From the NCBI RefSeq assembly GCF_008364795.1, contig NZ_VTTM01000012.1:118794-182793 (forward strand): 64,000 bases of DNA. The letters run 5' to 3'. The stretch comes from Azospirillum oryzae. Its GTDB lineage: Bacteria; Pseudomonadota; Alphaproteobacteria; Azospirillales; Azospirillaceae. The notes beneath the pieces were generated by a model. That model saw only the letters and a program-made list of their open reading frames with translations, did no database searches and was not told the DNA's origin. Each line of letters starts with the position of its first letter. The first letter of the stretch is position 1. Shown one piece after another: positions 8,849-16,557 of this stretch. Position numbers and translations under genes: made by a program.

Positions 8849-9439
8849 ATGTCCGTCACCGCCGAGACCCTCTGTACCGCCTTCCGGGGCGAGCGCCGGC
8901 TTGCGGCCGGGGATGCGCTGAGCGTTGCGCGGGCGTTGCGGGCCGCACTGGACGCGGAGACGGATGGACCGCCGGTGCTGGTGTTCGACGATGCCACCGG
9001 CAAGAGGGTCGACCTCGATCTGCGGGGAAGCGACGAGGAGGTCGCGTGGCGTCTTGCTCCGCCGCCGCCTCCCTTGCCGCGCGGGCCGGGGCGGCCGAAG
9101 CTGGGGGTGGTGGCGCGGGAGGTCACGCTGTTGCCGCGCCATTGGGAATGGCTGAACGCCCAGCCGGGTGGGGCCTCGGTGGCGCTGCGCAAATTGGTGG
9201 ACGAGGCGCGCAAAGGGAGCGAGACGAAGGACCGCGTGCGCCGGGCACAGGAGGCCGCCTATCGCGTCATGCTGGAACTTGCCGGCGACCGGCCGGGATA
9301 CGAGGAAGCGGTGCGGGCGCTTTATGCCGCGGACCGCGCGCGGTTCGACGCGCTGACGGCGGACTGGCCGGTCGACACGCGCGATTATGCCCGTGCGCTG
9401 GCGGCGGAGGCGTTCGTCAATCTGAACGAAGGCGGCTGA
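8849..9439 (+). CDS. DUF2239 family protein
   Basis: Soluble protein of 196 aa recognised as DUF2239 by the sequence VFDDATGKRVDLDLRG, the proline stretch, GRPKLGVVAREVTLLPRHWEWLN, and the repeated Y-x-x-x-L/A motifs at the C-terminus. Its function is unknown. The middle part (RPKLGV...LLPRHWEWL...GGASVALRKLVDEAR) resembles a small DNA-binding or ribbon-helix-helix-like segment, so autoregulation through the CCGGGT palindromes at its promoter is possible. The start is the ATG at 8849 with CCGGAG nine bases upstream; an earlier in-frame start at 8735 would include the promoter and is rejected. Confidence 0.85.
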   Translation: MSVTAETLCTAFRGERRLAAGDALSVARALRAALDAETDGPPVLVFDDATGKRVDLDLRGSDEEVAWRLAPPPPPLPRGPGRPKLGVVAREVTLLPRHWEWLNAQPGGASVALRKLVDEARKGSETKDRVRRAQEAAYRVMLELAGDRPGYEEAVRALYAADRARFDALTADWPVDTRDYARALAAEAFVNLNEGG

Positions 9440-9532
9440 AAAACGGGAAGGCGCGCGGCTTGTGCGCCCATCGGGTCCGTTCCCGCCGGAAGGAGCGGAC
9501 CCGTAATGGCCGGCAATCTGGGGCTAGAAGCC

Positions 9533-9871
9533 TTACAGCGCCTCGGAGTTGGTCTCGCCGGTGCGGATGCGCACGGCCTGGGCGATCTCCAGCACGAAGA
9601 TCTTGCCGTCGCCGATGCGGCCGGTGTTGGCGGCCTTCTGGATCGCCTCCACCACCTGCTCATACTGGTCGTCGGACACGGCGACCTCGACCTTCACCTT
9701 GGGCAGGAAGCTCACGGAATATTCGGCGCCGCGGTAGATTTCCGTCTGGCCCTTCTGGCGGCCGAAGCCCTTGACCTCGCTGACGGTCAGGCCCTGGATC
9801 CCGAGCGACGTCAGCGCCTCGCGCACTTCGTCGAGCTTGAACGGCTTGATGATGGCCATAACCAGTTTCAT
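9533..9871 (-). CDS. glnZ: PII signal protein GlnZ (GlnK-type)
   Basis: Nitrogen/energy signal-transduction trimer subunit, 112 aa, full length. It begins MKLVMAIIKPFKLDEVREAL. The T-loop contains QKGQTEIYRGAEY with the uridylylated Tyr51, and the C-terminal signature is TGRIGDGKIFV. From memory it is almost the same as Azospirillum brasilense GlnZ and distinct from GlnB (which begins MKKIEAIIKPFK), so it should interact with AmtB and the DraG/DraT nitrogenase switch in that lineage. That role is family knowledge, not seen here. AAGGGGA precedes the ATG. A sigma54-like promoter lies about 140 bases upstream. No amtB is adjacent, unlike the common glnK-amtB pair. Confidence 0.93.
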   Translation of the reverse strand: MKLVMAIIKPFKLDEVREALTSLGIQGLTVSEVKGFGRQKGQTEIYRGAEYSVSFLPKVKVEVAVSDDQYEQVVEAIQKAANTGRIGDGKIFVLEIAQAVRIRTGETNSEAL

Positions 9872-10278
9872 GTGGCTTCCCCTTAAAGCGTTGTTCCGGC
9901 CGCGTGTAAGGCTGTGGCCGCCCCGTTGCGGTTCCAGTCCGGCCTGTCACCGTACCGTCCTTCCGCCGATGGCCCAAGCCTGTTCGCGTCGACCGCAAAA
10001 ATCAACGATTACAAGAATCGTGCCGGTTGAATTGCGCTGAAAGGATGGGAATATGCCTGTCGAATGGGCGCCCAAAAGGGCGGCATCTGCCCAAAAAACA
10101 TTCAGCGACAATCTGTCCGGTGGCCGGCCGCGCCCGGCCGGGGACAGGACACTGGACAGGACGCGCCCGTGCGACAATTGTTTGGTCGCGTGGCGGCGCC
10201 GGCAAGGCTTGGGCACAAGGCTCAATCCCGGCCGACGACCGCGCCACAGGCATCGAAGGCGAGAGGGCAGCGAGCATC
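9872..10278. other. Divergent intergenic region glnZ / ubiH-type gene
   Basis: A 407-base gap holding the glnZ leader, the sigma54-like promoter at 10009-10026 and the upstream region of the hydroxylase. An imperfect inverted element GCGAC-N9-GTCGC lies near 10170-10190; its role is unknown. Longer open frames across this gap lack a ribosome-binding site and are not used. Confidence 0.5.
10009..10026 (-). promoter_or_regulatory. Sigma54-like promoter upstream of glnZ
   Basis: On the minus strand CCGGCACGATTCTTGTAA matches the -24/-12 consensus (GG-CACG-N4-TTG) with correct spacing; the only deviation is GT for GC in the -12 element. It points at glnZ, 138 bases away, and nitrogen-regulated sigma54/NtrC control is expected for this gene. 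No convincing NtrC enhancer pair was found. Confidence 0.6.
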
Positions 10279-11553
10279 ATGGCCGTACCGGGCACCGAAT
10301 CGGGCAACGCGACCGTCCCGCCGCAGGGCGGCGACATCACCACGGAGGTCGTGGTGCTGGGCGGCGGTCTGGCCGGGCTGACCATGGCGGCGGCGCTGGC
10401 CAGCGCCGGCGTGCCGGTGGTCTGCATCGACCAGGACAGCCCCGAACGCATGGGCGGCGGCGATTTCGACATCCGCACCACCGCGATCTCCTATGCCTCC
10501 AAGATGGTGCTGGAGGCGGCGGGGGTTTGGCACCACATGGCCGATCAGGCCGGCCCGATGCTGGACATCCGCATCGCCGACCAGTTCTCGCCCCTGTTCA
10601 TCCATTACGACCACACCGAACTGGCGATGGAGGGCAAGCACCAGCCCTTCGGCTGGATCCTGGACAACAAGGACATCCGCCACGCCCTGTTCACCCGCGC
10701 GGCCGAACTGCCGGGGCTGGTCCATCTGGCGCCGGCCAAGGCGGTAACGGTGGAGCGGACGCGGTCGGGCGTGGCGGTGCGGCTGGCCGACGGACGCACG
10801 GTGCGCGGCCGGCTGCTGGTCGGCGCCGACGGGCGGCGGTCGATGGCGCGCGACAGTGCCGGGATCAAGGTGCGGCGCTGGTCCTACGACCAGAGCGCCA
10901 TCATCTGCACCATCCGCCACACCGAGCCGAACAAGGGCGTCGCGGTCGAGCACTTCCTGCCCAACGGCCCCTTCGCCGTCCTGCCGATGACGGACAACCG
11001 CTGTTCCATCGTGTGGAGCGAGAAGACCTCGCTGGTCGAAACCTACCTGAAGCTGCCCGTCGACCAGTTCGTCGACGAGCTGCAGCGCCGGTCCGGCGGC
11101 TATCTCGGCGAGATCACGCTTCTGACCAAGCGCGAGGCCTGGCCGCTGTCGGTCCTGCTGGCCGACCGCTTCATCGCCGACCGTCTGGCCCTGGTGGGGG
11201 AGGCGGCGCACGCCATCCACCCGATCGCCGGGCAGGGGTTGAACCTGGGCATGCGCGACGTCGCCGCGCTGGCGGAGGTGGTGGTCGACGCCTATCGCCT
11301 CGGCCTCGACGTCGGCGGGCCGGAGGTGCTGGCCCGCTTCCAGCGCTGGCGCCGCTTCGACACCGTGCTGCTGGCGGCGGTGTGCGACGGGCTGGTCCAT
11401 CTGTTCTCCAACAGCATCCCGCCGGTGAAGCTGGCGCGCGACCTGGGGATGGCGGTGATCAACCGGCTGCCGCCGGTCAAGCGCTTCTTCATGAAGCATG
11501 CGATGGGCGTGGTCGGCGACCTGCCGCGGATGATCAAGGGACAGCCGCTTTGA
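10279..11553 (+). CDS. UbiH/UbiF/VisC-family FAD monooxygenase (ubiquinone biosynthesis)
   Basis: Aromatic-ring hydroxylase of the ubiquinone pathway, 424 aa. It has the FAD dinucleotide motif VLGGGLAGLTMAAAL near residues 26-40, the RTTAIS segment typical of UbiH/UbiF, the DG-type motif LVGADGRRS, and the second FAD motif LVGEAAHAIHPIAGQGLNLGMRD. Which ring position it hydroxylates cannot be told; alphaproteobacteria often use one or two broad-range members (UbiL/UbiM types). The start is ATG 10279, giving a short non-conserved leader before the FAD motif. It may be co-transcribed with lolA, 119 bases downstream. Confidence 0.9.
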   Translation: MAVPGTESGNATVPPQGGDITTEVVVLGGGLAGLTMAAALASAGVPVVCIDQDSPERMGGGDFDIRTTAISYASKMVLEAAGVWHHMADQAGPMLDIRIADQFSPLFIHYDHTELAMEGKHQPFGWILDNKDIRHALFTRAAELPGLVHLAPAKAVTVERTRSGVAVRLADGRTVRGRLLVGADGRRSMARDSAGIKVRRWSYDQSAIICTIRHTEPNKGVAVEHFLPNGPFAVLPMTDNRCSIVWSEKTSLVETYLKLPVDQFVDELQRRSGGYLGEITLLTKREAWPLSVLLADRFIADRLALVGEAAHAIHPIAGQGLNLGMRDVAALAEVVVDAYRLGLDVGGPEVLARFQRWRRFDTVLLAAVCDGLVHLFSNSIPPVKLARDLGMAVINRLPPVKRFFMKHAMGVVGDLPRMIKGQPL

Positions 11554-11672
11554 CGGCTCTCGCCTAATTTCACTTCGGTGGTCCCGCCATCGATGCTCCT
11601 TGGCAGCGGGGGGCGGACGCCTTATGTCCGCCTCATCGCCCGAGTAAGGATCATGGGCCACTCCGACCAAGG

Positions 11673-12359
11673 ATGAAGATCGTGCTTCGCCGCCTTTCCC
11701 GCTCTCTGCTGACCGGCGCCCTGCTGTCCGCCGCTCTTCTGGCCCCGCTGCCGGCCCTGTTCGCCTCGCCCGCCGAAGCCGCGCCGGCCACCCCGGTCTC
11801 GCTGTCGGCGCAGGATCAGGCGGTCGTCGCCAAGGTGGAGGAGTATCTGAACGGCATCACCACCCTGCAGTCGAAGTTCCTGCAGGTGGCGCCCAACGGG
11901 CGGCAGGCGACCGGCACCTTCTATCTGTGGCGGCCCGGCAGGATGCGGCTGGAGTATGACCGGCCGCTGAAGGACTTCATCGTCGCCGACGGCACCTTCG
12001 TCTTCTATTGGGACGGCGAGATGCGCCAGCAGTCGAGCGCGCCCATCGGCTCGACGCTCGCCGACTTCATCCTGCGCAAGAACATCCGGCTGTCGGGCGA
12101 CGTCACCGTCACCGACGTGTTCCAGGCCCCCGGCGTGATCGAGGTCAGCCTGCTGGAGAGCAAGGATCCCGGCAAGGGCACCCTGACCCTGGTGTTCGAG
12201 GATCATCCGTTCCAGCTGCGCAAGTGGCGGGTGCTGGACGCCCAGGGCACGACGACCGAGGTGGCGCTGCTGAACCCGCGCACCGACGTCACCTTCGACC
12301 GTGACATGTTCTATTTCAAGGAGCCGCAGCGCGGGTCGGATTTCGGCCGCAACAACTGA
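11673..12359 (+). CDS. lolA: Outer-membrane lipoprotein carrier LolA
   Basis: Periplasmic chaperone that carries lipoproteins from LolCDE to the outer membrane, 228 aa. The signal peptide is basic then hydrophobic, with likely cleavage after SPAEA near residue 35. The mature part has the LolA pattern: VEEYLNGITTLQSKFLQVAPNG, GTFYLWRPGRMRLEYD, ADGTFVFYWD, and the C-terminal NPRTDVTFDRDMFYF. An alternative of the same fold, DUF2092, is less likely. It is followed by a hairpin that also masks the ribosome-binding site of the next gene. Confidence 0.9.
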   Translation: MKIVLRRLSRSLLTGALLSAALLAPLPALFASPAEAAPATPVSLSAQDQAVVAKVEEYLNGITTLQSKFLQVAPNGRQATGTFYLWRPGRMRLEYDRPLKDFIVADGTFVFYWDGEMRQQSSAPIGSTLADFILRKNIRLSGDVTVTDVFQAPGVIEVSLLESKDPGKGTLTLVFEDHPFQLRKWRVLDAQGTTTEVALLNPRTDVTFDRDMFYFKEPQRGSDFGRNN

Positions 12360-12394
12360 CCGGCCTATCAGAGAGCGGGCAACAAAACCCTTCT

Positions 12395-12431
12395 CCTCCT
12401 GTTGTCTTGTCGCGCGACCGGCAACAGGAGG
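12395..12431 (+). promoter_or_regulatory. Hairpin that occludes the HdeD-like gene's Shine-Dalgarno
   Basis: CCTCCTGTTG at 12395-12404 pairs perfectly with CAACAGGAGG at 12422-12431, with a 17-base loop that holds a self-complementary TCGCGCGA. The 3' arm contains the AGGAGG used by the gene starting at 12438. It may terminate lolA transcription, but no T-run follows. As a translational switch or thermometer it would hold the downstream gene off until melted. Confidence 0.6.
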
Positions 12432-12437
12432 CGTTCC

Positions 12438-13085
12438 ATGTCCTACGATCAGGCACATCAGACCGGAACCGACCGGACGGGAGTCGAGCCGGCGGGCCGC
12501 CTGCGCAGCATGAACATGGTGCTGGCGCGCAACTGGTGGGCTCTGGCCCTGCGCGGGGCGGCGGCGATCCTGCTGGGGGTGTTGGCCCTGCTGATGCCGG
12601 GCGTGACGGTGGCGACCCTGGCGCTGACCTTCGCCGCCTATCTGCTGCTGGACGGCGTCTTCGCCATCCTGGCCGGCATCCGCGCCTCCCGCCACCATGA
12701 GCGCTCGCTGCCCTTCATTCTGGAGGGGGTGGTCAGCCTGGTCGCTGGCATCGTCGCCGCGCTGTGGCCGGCCGCCAGCCTGTTCGCGCTGGTGTTCCTG
12801 ATCGCGGCATGGTCGGTCATCACCGGCTTCGCCGAGGTGATGGGCGCCTGGCGGATGGACCGCACCCATGGGAAATGGGCCTGGGGCGTGGCCGGCCTGC
12901 TGTCGATCCTGTTCGGGCTCAGCATGTGGGTGCTGCCGGCGCTGGGGCTGCTGGCGCTCGCCTGGGGTGTCGCGGCGTACCTGATCGCCTTCGGGGTGCT
13001 GGCGCTGGTGACCGCCTTCCGGCTGCGGCACTGCCATCGGGAGAACAACTCCCCGGGCGGCGGCGGGATGACGGCGGCGGTCTGA
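12438..13085 (+). CDS. HdeD-like (DUF308) membrane protein
   Basis: Inner-membrane protein of 215 aa with about six hydrophobic segments after a polar N-terminus. It matches the HdeD/DUF308 acid-resistance family: NWWALALRGAAAILLGVLALLMPG, then LAFAAYLLLDGVFAI-like repeats, and the tandem GI(V/L)...W. Its function in acid or envelope stress is inferred from E. coli HdeD; the biochemical role is unknown. AGGAGG lies eight bases before ATG 12438 and is buried in the hairpin at 12395-12431. Confidence 0.85.
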   Translation: MSYDQAHQTGTDRTGVEPAGRLRSMNMVLARNWWALALRGAAAILLGVLALLMPGVTVATLALTFAAYLLLDGVFAILAGIRASRHHERSLPFILEGVVSLVAGIVAALWPAASLFALVFLIAAWSVITGFAEVMGAWRMDRTHGKWAWGVAGLLSILFGLSMWVLPALGLLALAWGVAAYLIAFGVLALVTAFRLRHCHRENNSPGGGGMTAAV

Positions 13086-13110
13086 GCCCGTGATCTCGGC
13101 CATATCCGGA

Positions 13111-13155
13111 GACCGCCTGCCCAGAGATCGCCTGCCCAGAGATCGCCTGCCCAGT
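13111..13155. repeat. Three tandem 15-bp units
   Basis: Three copies of GA(C/T)CGCCTGCCCAG(A/T), directly adjacent, with a partial fourth (ggtcgcc), in the gap between the HdeD-like gene and the convergent GST gene. A length of 15 keeps a reading frame, but no gene is called here. It is probably a slippage product. Confidence 0.8.
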
Positions 13156-13181
13156 GGTCGCCGGCATGCGCTCTCCGCCGG

Positions 13182-13835
13182 TCAGTCGCGATCGGGCGCG
13201 CCGAGCGGGAAGTAGGACCGGTAAGGCCGCCCTTCGTCGACGGCGCGCGCGATGGACGGCCGCGCCAGCAGGCGCGAGCGATAGTCCCGCAGCCTCGGGA
13301 AGCCGGGGCCGATCCGGTGAACCCAATCGGCATAGAAGAGCGACGGGGCCGCGGCGCAGTCGGCCATGGTAAAACTCTCGCCTGCCGCCCAGCGTCGGCC
13401 CGACAGCCTCTCCTCCAGCCAGGCATAGGCCGTATCGAGATCCCGGCGGGTCTTCTCCTTGACCTCGTCCAGCCGCGTCGCGTCCGGTCGCAGCGATTCG
13501 AACACCGGCGCCTGCATGGGCGTCATGATGTAGTTGTCGAAGAAGCGGTCCATCAGCCGGACCTCCAGGGCGGCGTCGCCATCCCCGGGCAGCCAGCGGA
13601 CAGGCCCGGCATGGTGGAGGTCCAGATGCTCGATGATGATGCTGGATTCCACCACCGTGCGGCCGTCGTCCACCAGCACGGGAAAGCGACCGAGCGGCCA
13701 CAGCGCCGCCCGCTCCGCCGCCGCGTCCGGATCCTCCAGATTGCGGTAGGTGAAGGGAATGTCGTTCTCCCACAGCGCGATCAGCACCTTCTGGGAATAG
13801 GAAGAGAAGGGATGTGCATAGAGCGTCAGCGACAT
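13182..13835 (-). CDS. Glutathione S-transferase family protein
   Basis: Cytosolic GST-fold protein, 217 aa. The N-terminal thioredoxin-like domain starts LTLYAHPFSSYSQKVLIALWEN and includes LGRFPVLVDDGRTVVESSIIIEHL (cis-Pro and glutathione-binding ES). The helical C-terminal domain contains the GESFTMADCAAAPSLFYADW N-capping box. The substrate is unknown; detoxification of an electrophile is the general family role. It is divergent from an HxlR regulator through a gap containing matching palindromic operators, so it is probably the regulator's target. Confidence 0.88.
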   Translation of the reverse strand: MSLTLYAHPFSSYSQKVLIALWENDIPFTYRNLEDPDAAAERAALWPLGRFPVLVDDGRTVVESSIIIEHLDLHHAGPVRWLPGDGDAALEVRLMDRFFDNYIMTPMQAPVFESLRPDATRLDEVKEKTRRDLDTAYAWLEERLSGRRWAAGESFTMADCAAAPSLFYADWVHRIGPGFPRLRDYRSRLLARPSIARAVDEGRPYRSYFPLGAPDRD

Positions 13836-13851
13836 CGGGGCACCTCCAACC

Positions 13852-13905
13852 GCTTGCGATTTGCAAGCAGTTGAAAGCTACCGCGACTGATCCTACTTTG
13901 CAAGC
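13852..13905. promoter_or_regulatory. GST/hxlR divergent operators and hxlR promoter
   Basis: Inverted repeat GCTTGC-GATTT-GCAAGC at 13852-13868, and a second, shorter copy CTTTGCAAGC at 13896-13905. An hxlR promoter fits between them: TTGAAA (13871-13876), 17-base spacer, TACTTT (13894-13899), with the second operator copy on the -10. This is the geometry expected for an autorepressor that also controls the divergent GST gene. Binding by the HxlR protein is inference. Confidence 0.7.
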
Positions 13906-13920
13906 GGAAGGAGACCGGTC

Positions 13921-14424
13921 TTGCAGGACGCACATCGATCGGGGTGTCCGATCAACCTGACGCTGGAGGTCCTGGGCGACCGCTGGAGCCTGATCGTCAT
14001 CCGCGACATCATTTTCGGCGACCGGCGCCGCTATCGCGAACTCCTCACCCGCTCGGAAGAGGGTATCGCTTCCAATGTCCTGGCGGACCGGCTCAAGCGG
14101 CTGCTCGCGGCGGGCCTGCTGACCAAGTCCGACGACCCGCGTCACCGGCAGAGCGCGATCTACAGCCTGACCGAACCGGCGATCCAGCTTGTGCCGTTGC
14201 TGGCCCAGATGGGCGCATGGGGGCGGCGGCATGCGCCTGCGTCCAGAGAGCTGTCGATCCGCGCGCAGCTTCTCGAAGAGGGCGGCCCGCCCTTGTGGGA
14301 CGCGCTGATGGGCGAATTGCGCGCGCGTCACCTGGATGCCGAGGCAAGCGGCTCGCCGGTCCGGGAGTCTGTCTTGCAGCGGCTGAACGCTGCCTACGAA
14401 GCGATCCGGCAGGCGCCGGGCTGA
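13921..14424 (+). CDS. HxlR-family transcriptional regulator
   Basis: Winged-helix regulator of the HxlR class, 167 aa. The core is CPINLTLEVLGDRWSLIVIRDI, RRRYRELLTRSEEGIASNVLADRLKRLLAAGLL, then a wing ending YSLTEPA. The early Cys (residue 9) is typical of HxlR members that sense reactive electrophiles. The C-terminal 60 residues extend beyond the minimal domain. The start is TTG at 13921 with GGAAGGAG seven bases upstream; no good ATG exists. It is divergent from the GST gene with shared operators. Confidence 0.9.
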   Translation: MQDAHRSGCPINLTLEVLGDRWSLIVIRDIIFGDRRRYRELLTRSEEGIASNVLADRLKRLLAAGLLTKSDDPRHRQSAIYSLTEPAIQLVPLLAQMGAWGRRHAPASRELSIRAQLLEEGGPPLWDALMGELRARHLDAEASGSPVRESVLQRLNAAYEAIRQAPG

Positions 14425-14444
14425 CGGGACTGCCGCTCTCCCAC

Positions 14445-14468
14445 GCGATCGTAAGGCGATCGTATAAT
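14445..14468 (+). promoter_or_regulatory. Direct repeat plus -10 upstream of AraC-type gene
   Basis: GCGATCGTA occurs at 14445-14453 and again at 14456-14464, an 11-base period (one helical turn), followed by TATAAT at 14463-14468. There is no recognisable -35, as expected for an activator-dependent promoter. It sits 84 bases before the AraC-type gene. Confidence 0.5.
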
Positions 14469-14552
14469 TTCCTAAGCAAACCAATTCTGGCAGGCTGAAC
14501 TCCGGCACGATGTTTGCTGCGCTGCGGCAAAACGGCTGCGAGGGGCTGTGTC

Positions 14553-15620
14553 ATGACGCCGCACCGACCGACTATTGGGCAGACTGCCGGCCAGCTTGGC
14601 GATGGCCGCACAGGTTCTGTGCAACACAACATCCTGGCCGCCGCCGCGTCCGGGGTGTCGAACTTCATCGCCGGGCAGGGGGGCTGTCCCGACCGGGTGT
14701 TCCACCGCGCCGGCGTTGAGGAGAGGGCGTTGGGCCAGCCGACGGTGGCGCTCGACCTCCGCGCCTATGTGGCGATGATGGAGGTGGCTGCGGCGGAGAC
14801 CGGCAACGACAATTTCGGCCTGCTCTACGGCCGGCAGTTCCAGCCGGAAATGCTGGGTCTGATCGGCTCCATCGCGCTGGCCGCTCCCACTCTGGGGGCC
14901 GCGCTGGACCATCTGGCCCGGCTGTTTCCCTTCCACCAGCAGGCGACCGAGACCCGCTTCGTCCGCGAGGGCGAACTGTTGCGGCTGGAATACCGCATCC
15001 TCGACGGCCGCATCGTCGAGCGGCGGCAGGATGCCGAGTTGACCATGGGCATGTTCGCCAATGTGGTGCGCGCCTGCCTCGGCCCGAACTGGATGCCGGA
15101 GGAGGTGCATTTCGAGCATCCCAAGCCGGAGGGCTGGCGCCAGCATCAGGCGCTGTTCGACGCGCCCGCCCATTTCGGCCAGCGCACCAACGCCATCCTG
15201 CTGCGCGACCGCCATCTGGACCGCCGCATGCCCGGCGGCGACATGGCGCGGCTGACCGGGCTGTGCGGCACGCTGATCGACATCGCCCGCGGCACCGGCA
15301 CGCCGCCGCTGCTCGACCGCGTGAAGGCGGAGGTGCGGGCGCGGCTGCCGGAAGGTCCGCCCTATGTCGAGGACATCGCCGACCGGCTGGGCATCGCCCG
15401 CTGGACCCTGCAACGCCGGCTGGCCGACGATGGCCTGAGCTTCTCCGATCTGGTGGAGGGGGTGCGGCGCGATCTGGCGGCGGTCTACATCCGCCAGCGC
15501 CACGTCCCCATCGCCGACATCGGCGCCCTGCTCGGCTATTCGGAGGTCAGCGCCTTCAGCCGCGCCTTCCGGCGCTGGTTCGGCGCGTCGCCGGCAATGA
15601 TGCGCGGGGGCAAGGGCTGA
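14553..15620 (+). CDS. AraC-family regulator with arabinose-binding-like N-terminal domain
   Basis: 355 aa. The N-terminal 200 residues match the Arabinose_bd (PF12625-like) ligand domain of OruR/ArgR-type AraC regulators: FGLLYGRQFQPEMLGLIGSIALAAPTLGAAL and AILLRDRHLDRRMPGGD. The C-terminal AraC HTH pair is in PYVEDIADRLGIARWTLQRRLADDGLSFSDLVEGVRRDLA and GYSEVSAFSRAFRRWFGASPAMMR. ATG 14553 is preferred (AGGGG eight bases upstream) over ATG 14514. The ligand is unknown. The 11-bp direct repeats upstream could be its own site. Confidence 0.88.
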   Translation: MTPHRPTIGQTAGQLGDGRTGSVQHNILAAAASGVSNFIAGQGGCPDRVFHRAGVEERALGQPTVALDLRAYVAMMEVAAAETGNDNFGLLYGRQFQPEMLGLIGSIALAAPTLGAALDHLARLFPFHQQATETRFVREGELLRLEYRILDGRIVERRQDAELTMGMFANVVRACLGPNWMPEEVHFEHPKPEGWRQHQALFDAPAHFGQRTNAILLRDRHLDRRMPGGDMARLTGLCGTLIDIARGTGTPPLLDRVKAEVRARLPEGPPYVEDIADRLGIARWTLQRRLADDGLSFSDLVEGVRRDLAAVYIRQRHVPIADIGALLGYSEVSAFSRAFRRWFGASPAMMRGGKG

Positions 15621-15698
15621 AGCGGCAGCGGATGGCGGTCGCGAGCCTCCTGTCATAAGATCGGTGCCGGGAAATTTCCGGGGCAGGACAGGTCCGGC

Positions 15699-16529
15699 AT
15701 GGCGCGCGCATCGACGAATCGGCACCGCTTCTGGCGGGACCCCTCGCTTCCGCATCTGGAGGCGCGGAGCATCGAGGAGGGGCAGGAGGTCAGTTACGGC
15801 TGGCACAGCCACCCGACCTTTTCCATCGGGCTGGTCACCGGCGGCGTCAGCGACTTCCGCATCGGCGCCGACTGCCACCGGATCGCCGCCGGCACCGTCG
15901 TGCTGATGAACCCCGACGAGGCCCATGTCTGCAACCCGCTGGACGGCCGGCCATGGTCCTATCGCATGCTGCATGCCGATGCCGCATGGCTGGCGGCGCT
16001 GGAGGGGGAGGCGGCGTTCCGGCCCTTCGCCCCGCATCTGAGCCGCGATCCGGAATTGGCCGGTCGGCTGGAGCGGCTGTTCGGGCTGCTGTTCGATCCG
16101 CTTCCCGACTGCGCCGGGAAGGAGGCGGCGGTCCGGGCCTTCTTCGCCGGGCTGCGGCAGGCGCTGGGCGGTGAACGATATGGCGGACTGCCGGCCGGCG
16201 CGGATCGGGGCGGCGAGCATGCGGCGCTGGACCGGGCCGCCGCCTTCATCTCCGCTCATTGCACCCGGCCGCTGCGGCTGGGCGAGATCGCCGAGGTCTC
16301 GGGCCTTTCGCCCTCATATCTGGTGCGGTCATTCAAGGCGCGCTACGGGCTGACGCCGCACGCTTACCAGATCAACCGCCGCATCCAGTTCGGCCGGCGG
16401 GAGCTGCAACGCGGCCGCCCGATCGTGGAGGTCGCGCTGGATGCCGGCTTCGCCGATCAGGCCCATTTCCAGCGCGCCTTCAAACGGCATGTCGCCGCCA
16501 CCCCCGGCCAGTACATGCGCCGGGAGTGA
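15699..16529 (+). CDS. AraC-family regulator with cupin sensor domain
   Basis: 276 aa. The N-terminal cupin fold (YGWHSHPTFSIGLVTGG with the usual His pair, RIAAGTVVLMNPDEAHVCNP) is followed by a C-terminal AraC HTH domain (LRLGEIAEVSGLSPSYLVRSFKARYGLTPHAYQINRRI and VALDAGFADQAHFQRAFKRHVAATPGQY). It is convergent with a LysE exporter/DUF2000 pair 29 bases away. This trio recurs in many proteobacteria as I recall, with the regulator controlling amino-acid-like export. The linkage to the exporter is inference. Confidence 0.88.
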   Translation: MARASTNRHRFWRDPSLPHLEARSIEEGQEVSYGWHSHPTFSIGLVTGGVSDFRIGADCHRIAAGTVVLMNPDEAHVCNPLDGRPWSYRMLHADAAWLAALEGEAAFRPFAPHLSRDPELAGRLERLFGLLFDPLPDCAGKEAAVRAFFAGLRQALGGERYGGLPAGADRGGEHAALDRAAAFISAHCTRPLRLGEIAEVSGLSPSYLVRSFKARYGLTPHAYQINRRIQFGRRELQRGRPIVEVALDAGFADQAHFQRAFKRHVAATPGQYMRRE

Positions 16530-16557
16530 AAGGCCGGCACGAAGGCGGGGGTGGCGA

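Noticed and set aside
4710..8921. A 1403-codon open frame on the plus strand opposite ftsK and the aminotransferase
   Set aside because: High-GC antisense artefact. Composition is rich in Ala/Arg/Gly/Gln/His with no domain; the opposite-strand genes are clearly real.
10170..10190. NtrC-type enhancer upstream of glnZ
   Set aside because: GCGAC-N9-GTCGC does not match the known TGCACYA-N3-TRGTGCA pattern well enough.
10222..11670. A long minus-strand frame opposite the ubiH-type gene
   Set aside because: Antisense shadow of an obvious FAD monooxygenase, no recognisable protein.
13111..13155. Tandem repeat suspected as CRISPR-like
   Set aside because: Units are 15 bp and directly adjacent with no unique spacers; a simple tandem repeat.
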